A program made the translations under genes and the position numbers. The notes under the pieces are model-generated. The model was not told where the DNA came from and did no database searches. It saw only the letters and a program-made list of their open reading frames with translations. DNA of 64,000 bases. Origin: Stichopus chloronotus. Lineage: Eukaryota > Echinodermata > Holothuroidea > Aspidochirotida > Stichopodidae. The stretch spans positions 23,178,769 to 23,242,768 of the forward strand of contig CM037836.1 of NCBI GenBank assembly GCA_021234535.1, read 5' to 3'. Each line of letters begins with the position of its first letter. Positions within the stretch are counted from its first letter, which is position 1. Shown one piece after another: positions 12,501-27,500 of this stretch.

Positions 12501-15500
12501 TTCTGAGCTTATTTCCATATAGTTGCAGGTCTTTATATTAGATTTCAATAAGTTGACTGAGGTTTTAAGGATAACATAAAACTAAGCCATCAGTCTAATG
12601 TTGGACTACATAGGTCTAATGTTCATGCCAAAATACAGCCCTTACAAAGGAGACATTTGTCTTTCTAGCGCCCTCACTAGTTCGTATGATACGTTGTGAC
12701 GTAATTTGAAGGGAGGGGGTCTCCTGTTGGTCTGCACATGCTTTAATTACCATTTCAGAAACCCTACATTATCTTTATTTTATCCTCCGCTGCTTGAAAC
12801 AATCAAATGAAGTTATGAAATCATAAAACCTCAGATGTTCAAAATACACACATGTGAGAGATCTGAACATCCTTGATGTTAGGGCGCGGTACTGTCATGT
12901 GGACTGTTTCGCAGTGACGGCAGAACTGGTGTGAGAGGAGGGGGGAGGGGGCTCTCTGACTTAGACCATTGGAAAAGGTGTAGGGCTGAAGGTTTGTTCC
13001 GCCCCCCCCCCCCTTCATATTTGCAAAGTGCCCCAAGACTAAATGAAAGAGGAGGCATAATTCATTACGATTCTTGTATCATCCCAATCTATCTGATATG
13101 TCTTACCATTTTTTACAGATTGATTTTTTTTTCTCACTCGATTAATTGAGAAATTGTGGACATGGGGATCCCATTTCCAGGCAGAGTACATGCAGCCTAT
13201 GAAACCCGGCATGAAGTGCCGTTTCCGGCCATGTGCATGGTTGAAGGGTTTGGAAAGCCACCTAAATATTCCTTGTTTGCTCCCCTCCAACCCATGGTGG
13301 TACTCGGCGTAGATGATTCTACCGGCACTGAAACCCCCTAATAATTTGTGGTTCATCTATTTCTGAAGTTCGATCTATGTTGCAAACGTAATTCATTCAC
13401 TGAGACAATGCTCTGTATGAGTCATACATATTACCGTCGATATCTGACCTTTTTCAAGAATCCAGTTGAACTTCTTATATTACCTTATTCTGTGTTGACT
13501 GAGCCGCATAAAATCCAGCTTAACTATATATGTATTCATGTGTGAGTTAGTGTAATCTAAAAACGGCTTCCTAAATGTAAAATTGTACCAATGCCCAAGA
13601 ACATTACCTACAACTACGACCAGTAAAAATAGTGTTTTTGGTTTTGCTGAGACATCGAAATCCTGGATCCCGGCACACCAATAGGGGCTCTTACTCTGGA
13701 CTAAAGAGTCCTCCAGGGGCCCTAAGATGGCTCCTATAACAGACCCATTAACGGCATCAGATTTTTGCCTCGCTAACATCAGCACGTTTAGCATGCACCG
13801 TTTCAGCGTTTCCAATAGTTCACCCACCCCAACTTCCAAGCTGAAAGAAATATCATGACTATACACCCCTGCAAAGAAGTTGCTACATACGCTCTGCTAA
13901 ATTTGCTAGAAGTGAGTTTTGTCGGTAATTAGTCGTTTTCAGACAGCAACTCATTTCTCTTTTATTCCACCCTCTGGAAAAAAGTTAAAATGGCAATTTT
14001 CGATAAAAAATGTATCCTGGCATGAAACTTTATTTCTTTAAAAATGACTGTTTTATGATTTCCAACTTTAGAAAGAGGTATTGGAGGCAATTTGTAGCCA
14101 ATTTTACAGCTAATGTTCTGACTGGTGTTATGAAAGTACAGATTTTTCCTAAAGTGTTAGAACGATGGAATTTGTTTTTTGTTTAAAGAAATAATACTAA
14201 TGAAAAATTAGATTTGCGTTTAAATTTCGAAATGATGTCACAAATGCTATTCAAAACGAAAAGAAGTTAGAAAAAAAAGTTAAGAAAGCAAAACTACGTA
14301 AAGAAGAACATCTTGAAGGAAAACAAAAACAAGGTACAGGCTGTGCATTATGTAAAAATTCTATCACTGACTCCTAATAAGTTTGGAAAAACTTTATCTT
14401 AAACAAAATGACGCGCCACCATTTTCAGCTTTATTTTTCAACTATTCAATTTCAACTCCATTTCCAACTTTTCAACATTGTCACACGATAGGCGAATGTT
14501 ATATCGAACTGCTGTTACAGAAGTTAACCTTATCCTTTATAGATCATCCTCCTGCTTTTAACGGGTCAGGCATCTTGAAATTTACAGACGTCAACGATAC
14601 TGCCGCCACGGTAACGTGGCGTGCTTGGAACGAATCCTTGGACTTGGGTTTTGGCCCAGTGTCCCACTATAAACTTGAGTACCGTGACAAGGACAGGGAA
14701 TTCCCAGCGATCCGCTTGGCGCAAAACATCACTTCCCACCGAGTCCTGGGTCTCTCCCCTGGTTCGGAGTACGAATTTAGACTTTTCACCGCGGGCGGAG
14801 TGTTTCCAGGATACGGTCCTCCGACTGACATTTACCGGGTACGGACTGATTGCCGTGGTGAGTAAATATGGAATAAATATAAGTGTTATTGTATTTCCAC
14901 TGTCAGTCAATTTTATAAATGTTGCAGGCACGAGGAACATGGGGGCTGGTGATTAAAACGAAGACAATTTCGTATCAAAAAAGACATATCGTCTTTTTTG
15001 TTTATAAAAAAAAATATAGGGTTGGTCTCATTTTTTAAAAATATCTCGCAAAGAGGTCGACAGGTCGAAATAACTAATCGATCTACTTTCACATAAAAAC
15101 TAAAAATACCGGAATGAAAATCTCGATGATTCGGCTATATAAAATATTCAGACACCGATAAATATCATTTGGTGTTTGTTTTTTCTCTTTTTACGAATTC
15201 GAAACTGTAGTTCAAACATTCATATTTTGTAATCTAAAATGTCCCTCTTAATCGTCCTTACAATTTTGTCTTCTTTTTTTTTTTTTTATCTCGATTAAGC
15301 TACATCTGAAGGAATTCAAACTTGTCAAGGTCACAAAAATTGTACCAGATGTAAAAATCAAATATTTGTACACCACAGCGGTTTCGTGTGCCTGCTTCGA
15401 AACTGGGACTAATTTGAAACGTTAATCTTCTTCTCCTCGTCATATTTCAGTTCCTGAAGATCCTTCCCTGAAGAAAGATTCTAAAACTAAGAACTCGATT

Positions 15501-18500
15501 ACTTTCTCAGTAGAGGTCAGTATGTAATAATTAACTTGATGTGCAGTTCCTTTTTCCCTAACAGCATGCGTTAATATTTGCTTACCTTCACTATATGTAA
15601 AAACGCGTGATAGTTCAACACATAACTCTAAAAAAATGTAAAGAAACAAAACTGATGCAACGTTAACCCTCATTCTTTTATATTCCGGAAAATGCGAAAT
15701 TTGATCAACTTACAGCAACGTTTCGTAATGCATGAATATCAAAGCCAAAACCTCTCCAAACTTGCTCAAAAGATTCTTGAGTCATTGTAACTCAACACTG
15801 CATGCTAACGATGATCTCAAATTGTTTTTCTGTTGTATTTTTTATTTTATTTCTTTTGGGTATTGGGGTAATTTCACTAACTGGCCATCTTAAACAAAAG
15901 TTTGATCCTAACCCAGTATCGGGTGTTGAACGTGTGATTTTAAGTCATGTCCATAAGTGTATTCTTTACAACAATAAAAAAATAAAAATAAAGTAAAAAA
16001 AAAATACTAAAAACTGACAAAAAGAAAACCAGAAACGACCAGATCAGTTAATATGTGTCTTATTGAACAATTGAAGTCACATTTCGGTCTGAGGATGAAT
16101 TCCCAGGAACTTGGGAAGCCTTTTGATTTTGATTTTATTAACTCCACAGATACCCACCGTCTCCGACTGGAGTTGCAGAAATGCGACTGCATACATAGAG
16201 GACCTAGGTGATCGATCGCAACAAAGTGTGAATTTATCAGCAACAAGTGTAACGATGGAGGAGCTGACTCCCTGCACTAGATACACGTACCGACTAAACA
16301 TCAACGCAGAAGGGAAAAATGCCAGCAGCGCGGCTCGAACAGTCAAGACCACTGCAGAAGGTACAGTATAGTCTCCAGAACATTCGATGAGCGAGGGGGA
16401 AGTGGTGGGGGGGGGGGAGAATTCTTCAAGAATATCAACTGAAGGAAGAGCGTGACTAGACATTAACTCAAGAAAAGCTTCAATGTATAGCAGATGGAAG
16501 CTCTTTGACTTTGGTTTGTCCCATCCACCACCAACGTAATGAACGGTACAGGGAAATCGTGGATAGAAGTTAATTCAGGCCTGATTAGGGTATAAAGTAA
16601 ATGGGACATGAAAAACACATTTCGGAGTATTGACCGAATTTATCATTAAAAATGTTGAAAATAGTCACAAATTTCATGAAAATCCATCAGTCATTGACCA
16701 TTTTGCAAACAAATTTCTCTGTTGCAATTGCATCATGAATAAACGTAAACCGAGTATGCAAATTTGTGACGTCCATAGAGGTCTTCACCTGATGTGCCTT
16801 ACGTTATCCTTTGTTTTCGTAACCTTTATGTAAATGACAACTGAGAATTTTACATGCCCTGAGGGTTTAGTTTGGAAGCACGTATTGCCTTCTTGAGAAA
16901 TATTAATGTCACTTACCGATGTGACACGCAGTAATTAAGTAATTAAGAGATAAAATGTAAAGGCTTAACGAAAGAAATGCTGACACTGTGCAACACCCTT
17001 TATCATCTAGGTCTATTTTGCGTTTTCGTCAAACTTTGAAAAGCCGTATCTCAAAAACGGTAATAGATAGAAACACAATTACAACGGATTATCAGTCAGG
17101 ATTTCAGTCTGCAACCTCCGAAGCTGACTCTTTTCCAGATACATGTCACTTGGTCTTTAGCATTTGGTCATGTCTGTTAGTTTGGATGATGTGGTGAAAG
17201 GTTAACTCCGTAATCCTTCTTTCATGAAGTACCCCACCACATTGCTTACTTCCGCCCTTTCACATGTTTACAAAAGTGGATGGACACATTGGTGGTTCAC
17301 AAGTATATCGCTCCCCCCCCCCCCCCACCGTCCCCACTTCTCGGCTTCCTTCAGTTTAGATCGAACGCAGAGACCCAACGTGCACATATTAAATGTAGTA
17401 GTTATCCCTTGAAGAGGGTGCTTCACTGTATCATTGTGACGTCACATGCAAGGGTGGTCTTTCTGTTTATTTTTCTCTTTATGCTCTTCACTGTTTAGAT
17501 CCAGAGCCACCTACTTTGACACTCGTTTCAGTAAACTCGTCCACAGTGAACATCAACGCAAATGTGAGTATTGAATTACTTTTCCAACTTAAATCGTGCT
17601 CTTTTATTTCAGCTGAGTAAGTTCTGAAAACATATCACAGAAACATGTCATGATAGGCACCATATTCACCTAGTAAGGTGACACCATGAAAGTGAACCAC
17701 ATTGCAATTATATGTAAATTTGTGCATAGTGTGGACACTGTTTGATAGTTTGCTTTATTATGTTCGAATCTAGAGAGATAACACGTCTCTTTGTCCAATG
17801 GTTAATATTGCGCTAGATCAGCAGGTCACTAAACAAACATTTTTGATATCTCAAGATTGCTAAAATGAAAGGGAAATACCATGTTTGCTTCACAGCAAAA
17901 TTATCATCCTTTGAAAGCCAATATGTTTGGACACAGAATGAGAGATTATTCAAAATAAGGCAGAACAGTAGCCGTTTGTTCAAGATATAAGTTTCTTGCA
18001 GATAGAAATTTCAGCTACTTGTTGCTCAAGAATGATTTGTTCGCCCACACCATTCGCAAATTAAAATAATGCACTTACCGTAGTTCATCTTATTCATAAT
18101 GCTTTGAGGAAATGGGAAGCTATTGCTGATGTTTATTGGTGAGACTGAATATTTTAACAATGATTAAAGATGCTTTCTGTGTATGCCTTGTAGATTAATT
18201 TAATCGCAGTATTTTCCTTTAAAGGATGAATACACTAAAGTGATTGAGTGGATACGCAAAAAAAGTAAAAACGTTACAGTTAAATGTCCACAAGTTTAGT
18301 ATGGGTTTTAAATGCACCATTCAGACTATCTGGGAGAATAAATAAGTTTTATGCGATAAACTTCGCCATATGATTCGAAATTCTTTGAACATAAGGACAA
18401 AAAGTGCAAAATAGGATAATGTCGTGCCTTGCAATCTTGTCTGGGATCTGTTGAGAAAGCGTAGGATGTTTAGTAGGCCTTCCTACTTTAAAATAATTCG

Positions 18501-21500
18501 TAACATCGCAACTTTTATTAATAGTTTGAACTTGGTCATGTTCGTAGTCATTTCTCTTGTTCTGTAACGGCGAACCTAAATATGGCGAAAATGAGATTAA
18601 TCAACATTGCTTTCGTTATTAACAACCCCACCATTTTTGCCACATGTATTACATCCTTATCAGATATTACAAGTGGTAATCAAATGTGGAAACAATGGTT
18701 GCTGAGTTTCAATATTAACACTTTTTGGTTAATAATACCCGATGACTACACAGAAACAAAATACATCATGAGTCTGTTATTATGTCTGGGTAAATATAAT
18801 GTAGTTTTAATGTAACGTACCTTTTCTATACGGGAACTATAATTCCCAAATGGTGGAGTTACTAATGAAGGTAACACCCAAAGCTTGAGTCGCACGGGTG
18901 GCTTTAAACATGTTCCAAAATACAATTTCACATTAGATAATTTTTTTTTACCTTTTCAGTTCCACAATATTGAAAGCTGGAACTGTGGTAGCTGGACAAT
19001 AAAACTGAAGCAAAACATGAAAGAGATTAGAGTCATTGATAAACCAAAACAAGAAGAAACACCAATTGCAATAGGAGGACTCGAGCCTTGTCAGAAGTAC
19101 ACCTATCAGCTGGAATTGACTGATGGAAATATCATCTCAAGCAATGAACTAGATGTATCCACAGCTGTAACAGGTAATCTTTACATACTTTCTTCTCCAA
19201 GAATGGATTTTTTTCTTTTGTTACAACATCGGATATGAGACACATCCAAACGGCTCTACATGAACCTTTCTGTTTAATGTAACTATATAGAATGATAGCA
19301 TAAGGTCAAGTCAGACCACGGTCAGACTAAGAAAGTTTAGACTACAGTTAGATGGAATAGAATAGAACAGAACAGAACAGAACAGAACGAAAGTACGATT
19401 CAAGATCAGAAAAAAACCCAGATTATTTGAGACCAGACAGCTGTGCTCAGTGGAAACGTGGTGATAGCTAATCAAACACCACAGGGTGTAACAGGGAGCG
19501 GCATATTCATGTTTTAATTATCTAACCAGTGGTCTGTTTGAAACATATTTTGCGCGAAAAAGAAATTTAAACCATTTACCATTGGCTGATGTAATCATTT
19601 GAAAGTCTGCCTAGCATTTGGTCGAACTGTCGTATCGGTAAATGTCACTGACCATGCAGGTCAAAATCGTGCGCGATGTATTGACATTCACGTGTATGCC
19701 TTCCAAAAGTTAGCAGTTCGAAATTTATCCCCGGGAACAGTATTTAAATATTTTTTTTTCTATTCAACTGGGCGAAGGTCATTCAATAACACATCATTGC
19801 TATATCGTCAACTAAGCTCCGTGTTTAGATCTGAAGGCAAGGGAACGGAGTAGCAAATTGCATGTCAGGCATGAAGTTCAGACTCTTTGGCGAATTCCGG
19901 CAAGGAAATAGGAAAAAAATCTATAAGTCAGACGTCTCCACTAAGTTGGCGGACTTTCATAAGTTAAGGGTTTGAAAATAAGGAGGGAGAATTATTTGCA
20001 AAGATTGAGTCATGGTGTATTCAAACTGATTATTAGTATCGAAATGTGCTCATTTTGAACGTGACGTAGTACCCTTAAAGCCAGTGGCAAGTGTTAGCAT
20101 GACTTATTGAGAACTATCGTATCATTTTGCTATGAAGTGAATTCGATAAGCCTTATATGCAGACAGCGTCAAATAAGTAGAAATGATGGTATGTAATTAT
20201 GGTGACATTTTCTTTGTAAAACGGCTGTTGTTGTTAGTTTGGACCTATAGTCAACATTTTTCCCTTTGGTCTTAGCATAGACATTGTTTCATCAGTTCAA
20301 AGGCGTCAAAATGTTAGCCTAAAAATGATAATACTAATAACTGAATATAACCCCCCCCCCAAAAAAAAAACAAAGAACAAAAAGTTTCAATTCAAACCAC
20401 GTAGGTATCCCCCCAAACAAATGAATGAAAGTAAAAGAGAGAATGTAAATAAAAAAGGACTGAGTGAGTCAATGAGTAAATCACAACATTAGCTATCTTG
20501 TGATTGCATTAAGATACACTTTGAATATATATTCTGCATTGGTTCGTCTAACATGCTGTTGCAGGCTAAGGAAGTTTATTGCTTAGGTAATTTACTTGGC
20601 ACTGATAATGTCTTCAGACTGTTATGGTTAATCTGCACTATTAACTTAATTCACTGTTAAGCATCCGTATTCTCTTGTTGGAGCATTATGTATTACATTT
20701 TCTATATTGCAGTACTGTAATATTAGTCATTGTTCATTTTTTTACAAAGCATTTCAAATCAGTAATCCATCTAAACGAAATCTTGAAAACAGCACGGTAC
20801 ATTTTGTTTGTAATGATTTCGTCATATGACTGGTTTAAATCTCCATAGCTCCCTCGTCACCGCCGTTGAATGTTAGGTCGACGCTTCAATCGAAAAGGAA
20901 ATTAAAGTTTGTCTGGGATAGGCCAACCAGCGATTGCAGATGCTGTGGAGACTTTATCTCTAGCTACAGTTACATCCTCTCAGAAGATAACGAGGTGGTT
21001 CGGAGAAACGTCACGGTAGAAAAATATGTGGAGTTCGATGAACTTATCCCATACACGAATTATTCCTTCAAAGTAAGGGCATCTTCATCAGGTGGAGATA
21101 GCGACTACAGTGGCCATGTCAAAGCCATCACTCACGAAGACAGTGAGTATATATAGTATACTAACACTTCTAACTTGGTTTTCTACCGGAACCATACATA
21201 CTGGCAAGACAGGTGTCGTCTGATTCCAAAATATACAATGCACGGAAATCTTTTGGAGGGCTATTTTTTTCCCCTTGTGTTGTTGAAAATTCTTTTGTTT
21301 CAAACTCATGGTGTAGAATTCTTGTATAAGTTGATTGTCAGAACAATGGGAGTTACTAGGACCAGGGAAGTGTAAAGCTTGGGCTGTTACATGTTGCAAC
21401 GACAATCTTATTGCTGATTCTGTGACCTTTGATGCATGGTGTCCGCATGACTGGTTCCGACATGAGACATCTCAAAAAAAAAAAAAACAAGGGGGGGGGG

Positions 21501-24500
21501 GGGTTATTACCAACGGTTGGCAGGACTGACATATCTATTTGGCAGAAAATGAGTTAGAAGATTATATGATCACGATTATGCCAACATGCCCGCTTTCGGT
21601 ATTGTAGTTTCACTACTGGGTGGCGTACATGGCATGATTCATAGGAACTTCGTAATCGATTAATCACTGGAAAACAAAAGTGTCGGACAATGTCATGTTT
21701 TCAGAATGAAAAATGTTTGGGTCATTTTATTCATAAAAAGATCCCCAAAAGAAGTAAAAAAAAATCATGAAAATTTCTTTACAGGTCCACCTAAAATGAC
21801 TACCGTTGAACCATCCCATTTGAATGCCACCACATTGAAAATAAGATGGCAGTCCCCGGATCCACCGCATGGAATCATCATTGGATATCACATACGATAC
21901 AGACTCAACGGAGGGAGTGGGAATTGGACCGACGTTTACATCGAGGACCAATCAGAAAATGAGTATCATATTGACGTCAACGCTGATTCCAACTATGCAA
22001 TCCAGGTAGAGATAACGATGGATGTTTACACTGTAGATCATAATGCAAGATGCGGTCAAGTGAGGGCGCGCTTCTTTAAAGCGACTTCGTGATCCACTCA
22101 CCTTACACTTTGGGAATAACGAAGCTTGACATGTAGTTGATGGGTAGACATTATGTAAGGAAATATAATGGAGACCTCTCTTTCTGGCTCTCTCTCTCTC
22201 TCTACTGTTCGATGCTTCACGACAGGCAGAGGTACCGTATACTGTTAGAATGATAATACACTGCTGTCTGTCTCTCTGAAAAATGATAAATTGTTAAGAC
22301 TCTGTGAGAGGATTTGGGGAAATATTTTAACAAACTGTAAAGTTGCGTGTACCACATTTTTTTCAATTAGCTCTGTCGCAATCCCGACGTCTCTGTACAG
22401 GTAACACGAAAACTCGCTCAGACTCCTTCCTATATGAGTATTAAAAATGAACAATAGGAGAAACAAAGAAATACAACTTTAACTCCGATTGAGAGACAAT
22501 ATTAGACAAAAAAAAAAAAAACACTTGATTTATTTGTTGTCGTAGATTCGTGCTAAAACCAGTGTTGGATACGGCGAATGGAGCGATGAGCGGAATGAAA
22601 CGACCGCTGAGAGAGGTTAGTTTATGGTTTTTGTAGTACGGTAGATGTACCGTCTCTTAAAGCGATAATCAGACTTTGAGGGCTGTCACGTGTTCTTCTT
22701 TCACGAAAGTTTTATCTTCTTGTGACTTGATCGTCTCGTTAGATATAATTGAACGCCCTCATGATTCTTCACCCTGATACCGTCCGTGTGGTAGGATTGA
22801 ACTGGTCCGACAATCATACGACGAGGCAGTGTTGTACATTTTGTCAGAAACGCTATGAATAAACATTGATTCCTATTCTAAACAACGATATTTTAGGGTT
22901 TTTTTAATTCCAGTATCTAAATCGAATAAAAAATGCACATGCTCTTTATATTTATGCAAAGCGTCTCATAATGGTCTAAAACATTGGTGATGCTGCTCAG
23001 GGAATCCTCACATGATATCATACATATTTATGCCTTCTCGAGGTTAAATACTCTAACGATTATGGTATATATGGATATCACGTCATGTTCTATCATGTAT
23101 AAAAGGTCTTCTCCAGACAAGATTTTTAGCAGATTATGTGTATTTTGTGATCACTAGGGGTGCTGCTTCACATAAAGCATGTGACCATTATGGGAGAATT
23201 TTTTCATACAGTGTCTTCCATATAAGTTCTGTATGAAAATGTTTGGTTTGAATTTCTGGGGGATCAGGAAGTCTGAATACACATTGAGGTTCCTAAGGGG
23301 GATTGAGGTTGTTCGCTTGTCACGTATTGGATACATCAGTTATTTATTGGAGGCAGTTAATGTTGACGTGCTTTGTTTGCCTTATCAGCCCCAGGACCAC
23401 CCGCCGCTGGTAATGTGACCGAAAGGTCAGAAAAATGGATTATAGTGAGATGGGACAAGCCTGAGATCACGAACGGAGTCATTACAAAGTATGAGGTAAG
23501 TCTGGACGTAAAGAGCCTCTTCAATGTTAATGTAGTTACCCAGCCTCCTTGGAGTCCTCCGAAGTATTCTTGCATAACCCACTTTTTATATCATCTGCAC
23601 TTTTTGAATTGAGGAAAATAATTTTGATGCCTAAGAGTTGACTGCATTTTTTAGAAGGAAATAAGCTTTGCAATGGTACTACTGTACACTCTCGCTGCAT
23701 CGAACCGTATATTATAACAGGTACGTTGTCAGTCGTGAGGGGGGGGGGAGGGATGGACGCCATAAGAGTTAAGACGGCACCTGTAGAACCTCTAAGTGTG
23801 ATCCAGGGGATACATTTACCAAAGGTTGTCATCGAATGCTCAGTGCCAAACGATTGCGGCCTCCACTTAAACAGTCTCTTATAATTCTAGCTAACATGTA
23901 TAAGTGATATTGGACCGTAGCCACTTGAATCTAACCCCCCTTCTCACGAAAGATAAGCCCACACCGATACTTACTCAAAGAGTCCATTCCCTGTTTTAGA
24001 GTCGTTTGCCTGTCATTCAGTTGTAACATTCGTGACATTCTTCGCACAGTATTAAATGTTTAATTTGAAAACTTACTTCACTATCACTAGAATGCCTGAG
24101 GGGTAACTTTTCCCAGGTAAACTCACAAGCTTGCCTATAGGCATTTAACTGTTGCTTTCACTAGACCATTAAGGACCCCAATAACAGCCATCACCCTCCC
24201 CCCCCCCCCCAGGAGAGGGAAGAGGTAAATGCAAGAAGATGCACATCACTTGCATGGTTTGCCCTCATACTTTAGATTCAAGTGTGTTTACACAGGAACA
24301 TGTTGTATTCTTACCCTCAGACGTGATCATTGTTCTTTCTTTTCTCTTTCGTCATTCCTGCTCAGATTGGAAAGTGTGTCGTTTTATTTATCTTCTTTAT
24401 TAGTTTTTTTTTTTTCTCAAATTTGCAGATATCCTGGAGGACCTTGAAATCTCCAAATGGAAGAGTGCTTATGGAAAACCTCACAATAAATGCTTCTGTA

Positions 24501-27500
24501 ACCTACGTCAACATATCCTCATTGGCTCCTTCATCACTTTACGAGATTCAGATTGCAGCGTACACGTCGGCCGGGAGAGGAGAAGTTTTCATTTTTAATG
24601 TCTCAACGAAAGTCACGACAGGTAAGATATAAATAGTAATGTAAATATATGCCATGTGTATTTTAGAATTAAAGTTGGATTTAAGGTTCTAGACCCGATA
24701 GCCGTGATATCATGTCGTGGTACCTCATTACAGAAACGGTTTTAAATTCGTTGGAAATATATCCAATGTAAATACTATAGCATTTGAAATATATAAAATA
24801 AGCAGACCATCACTTTTACAGCTAGTACATTTACCAAATACCGGTGTGTGAATATTAGAATATTAGCGTAAGAAGCTCCCTCCACTTTGTACTCGATAAT
24901 GCAATAAATCACTCTTTTCACTCGTTGCATATCATCATCAATACAAGAACTGAAACCGATAAAGACTAAAGACGTCAGCGTGAAGAGGTCGACTAATAAA
25001 AAGGGCTTTGAGGTTACGCTACCTCCACTTACACAAGAATATGCGACGTAAGTGTCCTGTTTTTCTCGTTTACGACATCAATTTTTATTTTGTAATATAC
25101 ATTAATTATTAATTTTTTCAATGATCCGGCCCATGGCCCATGGCAAATAAGATGCTGTCCGACCTCAACCATCAGCTTCTTCACCGTAGACCCTAGATCT
25201 GACTTCAAAGTGCTTCATAGTACTGTACTTATACCTCAAATCCTCAAACAGCTCTACTCAAAGAGTCAAACTTTGGAAATAAAAGTTGATCAAAACCACG
25301 TGAAAGTAAAGAGGTGGTATTTAGCAACGTTTTCTGTATTTTCTTTTTCACTTTCTCTGACGAGCTTTCTACAAGCAACTCTGGTACTCTAAAGTAGTTA
25401 AATAATAATATGTTGTATAATTATATAATCATTATGTAACCTTCATTGTAACCTTCAATTATGCATGATTTTTTTTCAAATAAAGAAAGGGAGAAACTGG
25501 TGCAACATAGATGTGAAACGGAGAGACAAACGGACTAGTGATAAAGAAAGTATTTAATTTTGTTTTTTATGAATGCCATTCGGGACTATTTTACCATCCA
25601 GTATATGTATACTGCTTCAGCATGATTATTTGAAATAAAAGCATGAATATAATCGGTAGGGGGTTCGATCGGACAAAGGTTTTGTTTTCTACACCATTGT
25701 TTTAATGTCATCAGATTTTTCGACGTATATAGCTGCGACATCTCCGGGAGACCATTCCGTTGATACTTAATTCTTCGAAAATCGGGGTATCTTTGACGAT
25801 GCTGTTATAAACTTTGTCCATTGCAACATTCCATTGAAAACGTGATTTTGGGAACTTTTTAAAAACATGAATAAAGACAAATTGGAAAACTGTCATCCTT
25901 CACTTGGCCGGTGTCACCGAGAAATCTATTTTGCAAAAGTAGATGCGGCAATGGTAACGTAGTTTTACACTACACCATACAGCAATTTACTTTGAAAAAA
26001 AAAAATCCAAAACTTAGAGGTTCGATTAAGAACATAGTTGCCTGCTCATCCTTATTCGGTTTATCATTCTTTCAAAGATCTATTTGTTTTAATTTTTACA
26101 GAAATTATGTGATTGTCATCCGTATTTCGATAAGAAAGTACGAAATCTTGACTGAACTGAACAAAAGTGACCACGAAATGACTTACTTAGTGTCGGAGGA
26201 CATACTGAAGGAGTATGGCTTCGGGGAAGATTCGAATCCGGCAATACTCATTGGTGTGAAGAGTACATGTGGAGAGGTAGGTTCATTCGAATACCTAAAG
26301 CACATTACTTTGAAATTGATGGTGAATCCCTCTGTGGCAAAGCTACCCAAAACAAGTCCGCAATAAATGACATACTGTACATACACAGGTCTACAAAGAC
26401 AAGCATTTCGCAAGATGTGTGATTCTAAAACGTCATTTTACGTGACCCCCAATCAAAAGGTACGACACTATAGAACCAAACTGAGAACACACAGAAGTCC
26501 TCACTGCCAAACCAAACCAGGGAGCTATTCTTAATAACAAATCACTGGGCGAAAACCATGAAGAGAAATTCTTTTGCAGCTCCATGCATGGGTCGATTTG
26601 CCGACGGGATTGATATCACCGCCACCAAAAGGGTTTTAAATATTTAGTCATATTGCGACTTTGTAACTGACTCATTACATCTATCCCCGTCCGCCGATGC
26701 AGCGTATTTTTGTTGTCAGTCCTTTCAAGACTTACTCTATTAAACTCAACATATGAAACACGATTTACCTGGCCATGTTCACAAAATAACCCGTGGTCCC
26801 CTTCTGACCATTCTCAACAAAATTACGATGAGTCAAGAAGGAAAGGCCGTGGTCACCTTCTCCTCAGAACCTAACAGAAAATTTACCTTCTCGCGGAACA
26901 TGCATCCCTACAAAACGAAAAGTTTCCTCCATCGTTGAAGACCGTATGGTGTTCTCGCCTACCGTACCTCAAAACACTAAAACTGACGAGGCAGTTGTGA
27001 TTAAATCATGAATAAAACATGCCATTCACACCGCAGCGCATTGGCAATACAAATCGGTAACATAACAGCACAGTATGAAATGACAATCAAAATTAGTTAA
27101 AAGAGTAGAAAATTGCCCCAAATTAACTGACTTGGGTGATCTTAGTCTCTTCTAGAGGATTTTTTTTTTCAGCAGATGTAGATTTCTATTAACTAGTGTT
27201 TGGGACGAGATCAGGAATACATGAATAATTGTTAGACATATACATACAACGTGACAGACGCTGCTGGATCATGAACGGAGGAGGGGTACGGTTTGCAAAA
27301 GTTGAAGTGTTTTTAGAATAAATGTGACCCAAATTTGAATCGGAAGTCCAATATGCAGCAGTTTTGCTATGTTTGTTGCATATTTTGTCCAGATTTATTT
27401 GGCCGTGATCAATCACTCACTGTCAATCTTTCCCAAGTGGCCAACATAATGAAAGTAAGCGAATTTACCCCAGCTTTCTCTCTGGGAAACTTACTGTAAA

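Larger units (their letters stand above)
5548..14542 (+). other. Gene A intron 2 (9 kb, repeat-rich)
   Basis: No exon with splice sites and FN3 character was found. The intron contains the inverted repeat at 6205, tandem duplications at 7006-7470 and 9401-9760, a direct repeat at 8657/8948, a dispersed element at 13065-13350 and C17 at 10108-10124. Part of it (about 7990-8095) resembles gene B intron 2 near 45475-45600, showing the intron predates the duplication. Confidence 0.6.

Noticed and set aside
13156..13341. 61-codon frame MDMGIPFPGRV...
   Set aside because: It overlaps a dispersed element whose second copy at 63650 does not keep the frame.
13480..13866. 128-codon minus-strand frame with a hydrophobic stretch
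   Set aside because: It lies in an intron, shows no family feature, and its surroundings are repeat-rich. Length alone is not enough.
14195..14375. Lys-rich plus-strand frame ending GCALCKNSITDS
   Set aside because: About 57 codons with a suggestive CxxC, but there is no start and no fit to gene A phases. It may be a transposon scrap.
22546..22615. Class I cytokine receptor (WSxWS box)
   Set aside because: The loop reads YGEWSDE, only half of the motif, and the four-cysteine pattern of a cytokine-binding module is not evident. A generic FN3 loop explains it.
26277..26366. Extension of gene A exon 14 to a stop
   Set aside because: Stopping here would remove the membrane and tail exons; splicing at gtaggt gives an in-frame join and a proper FN3 end.
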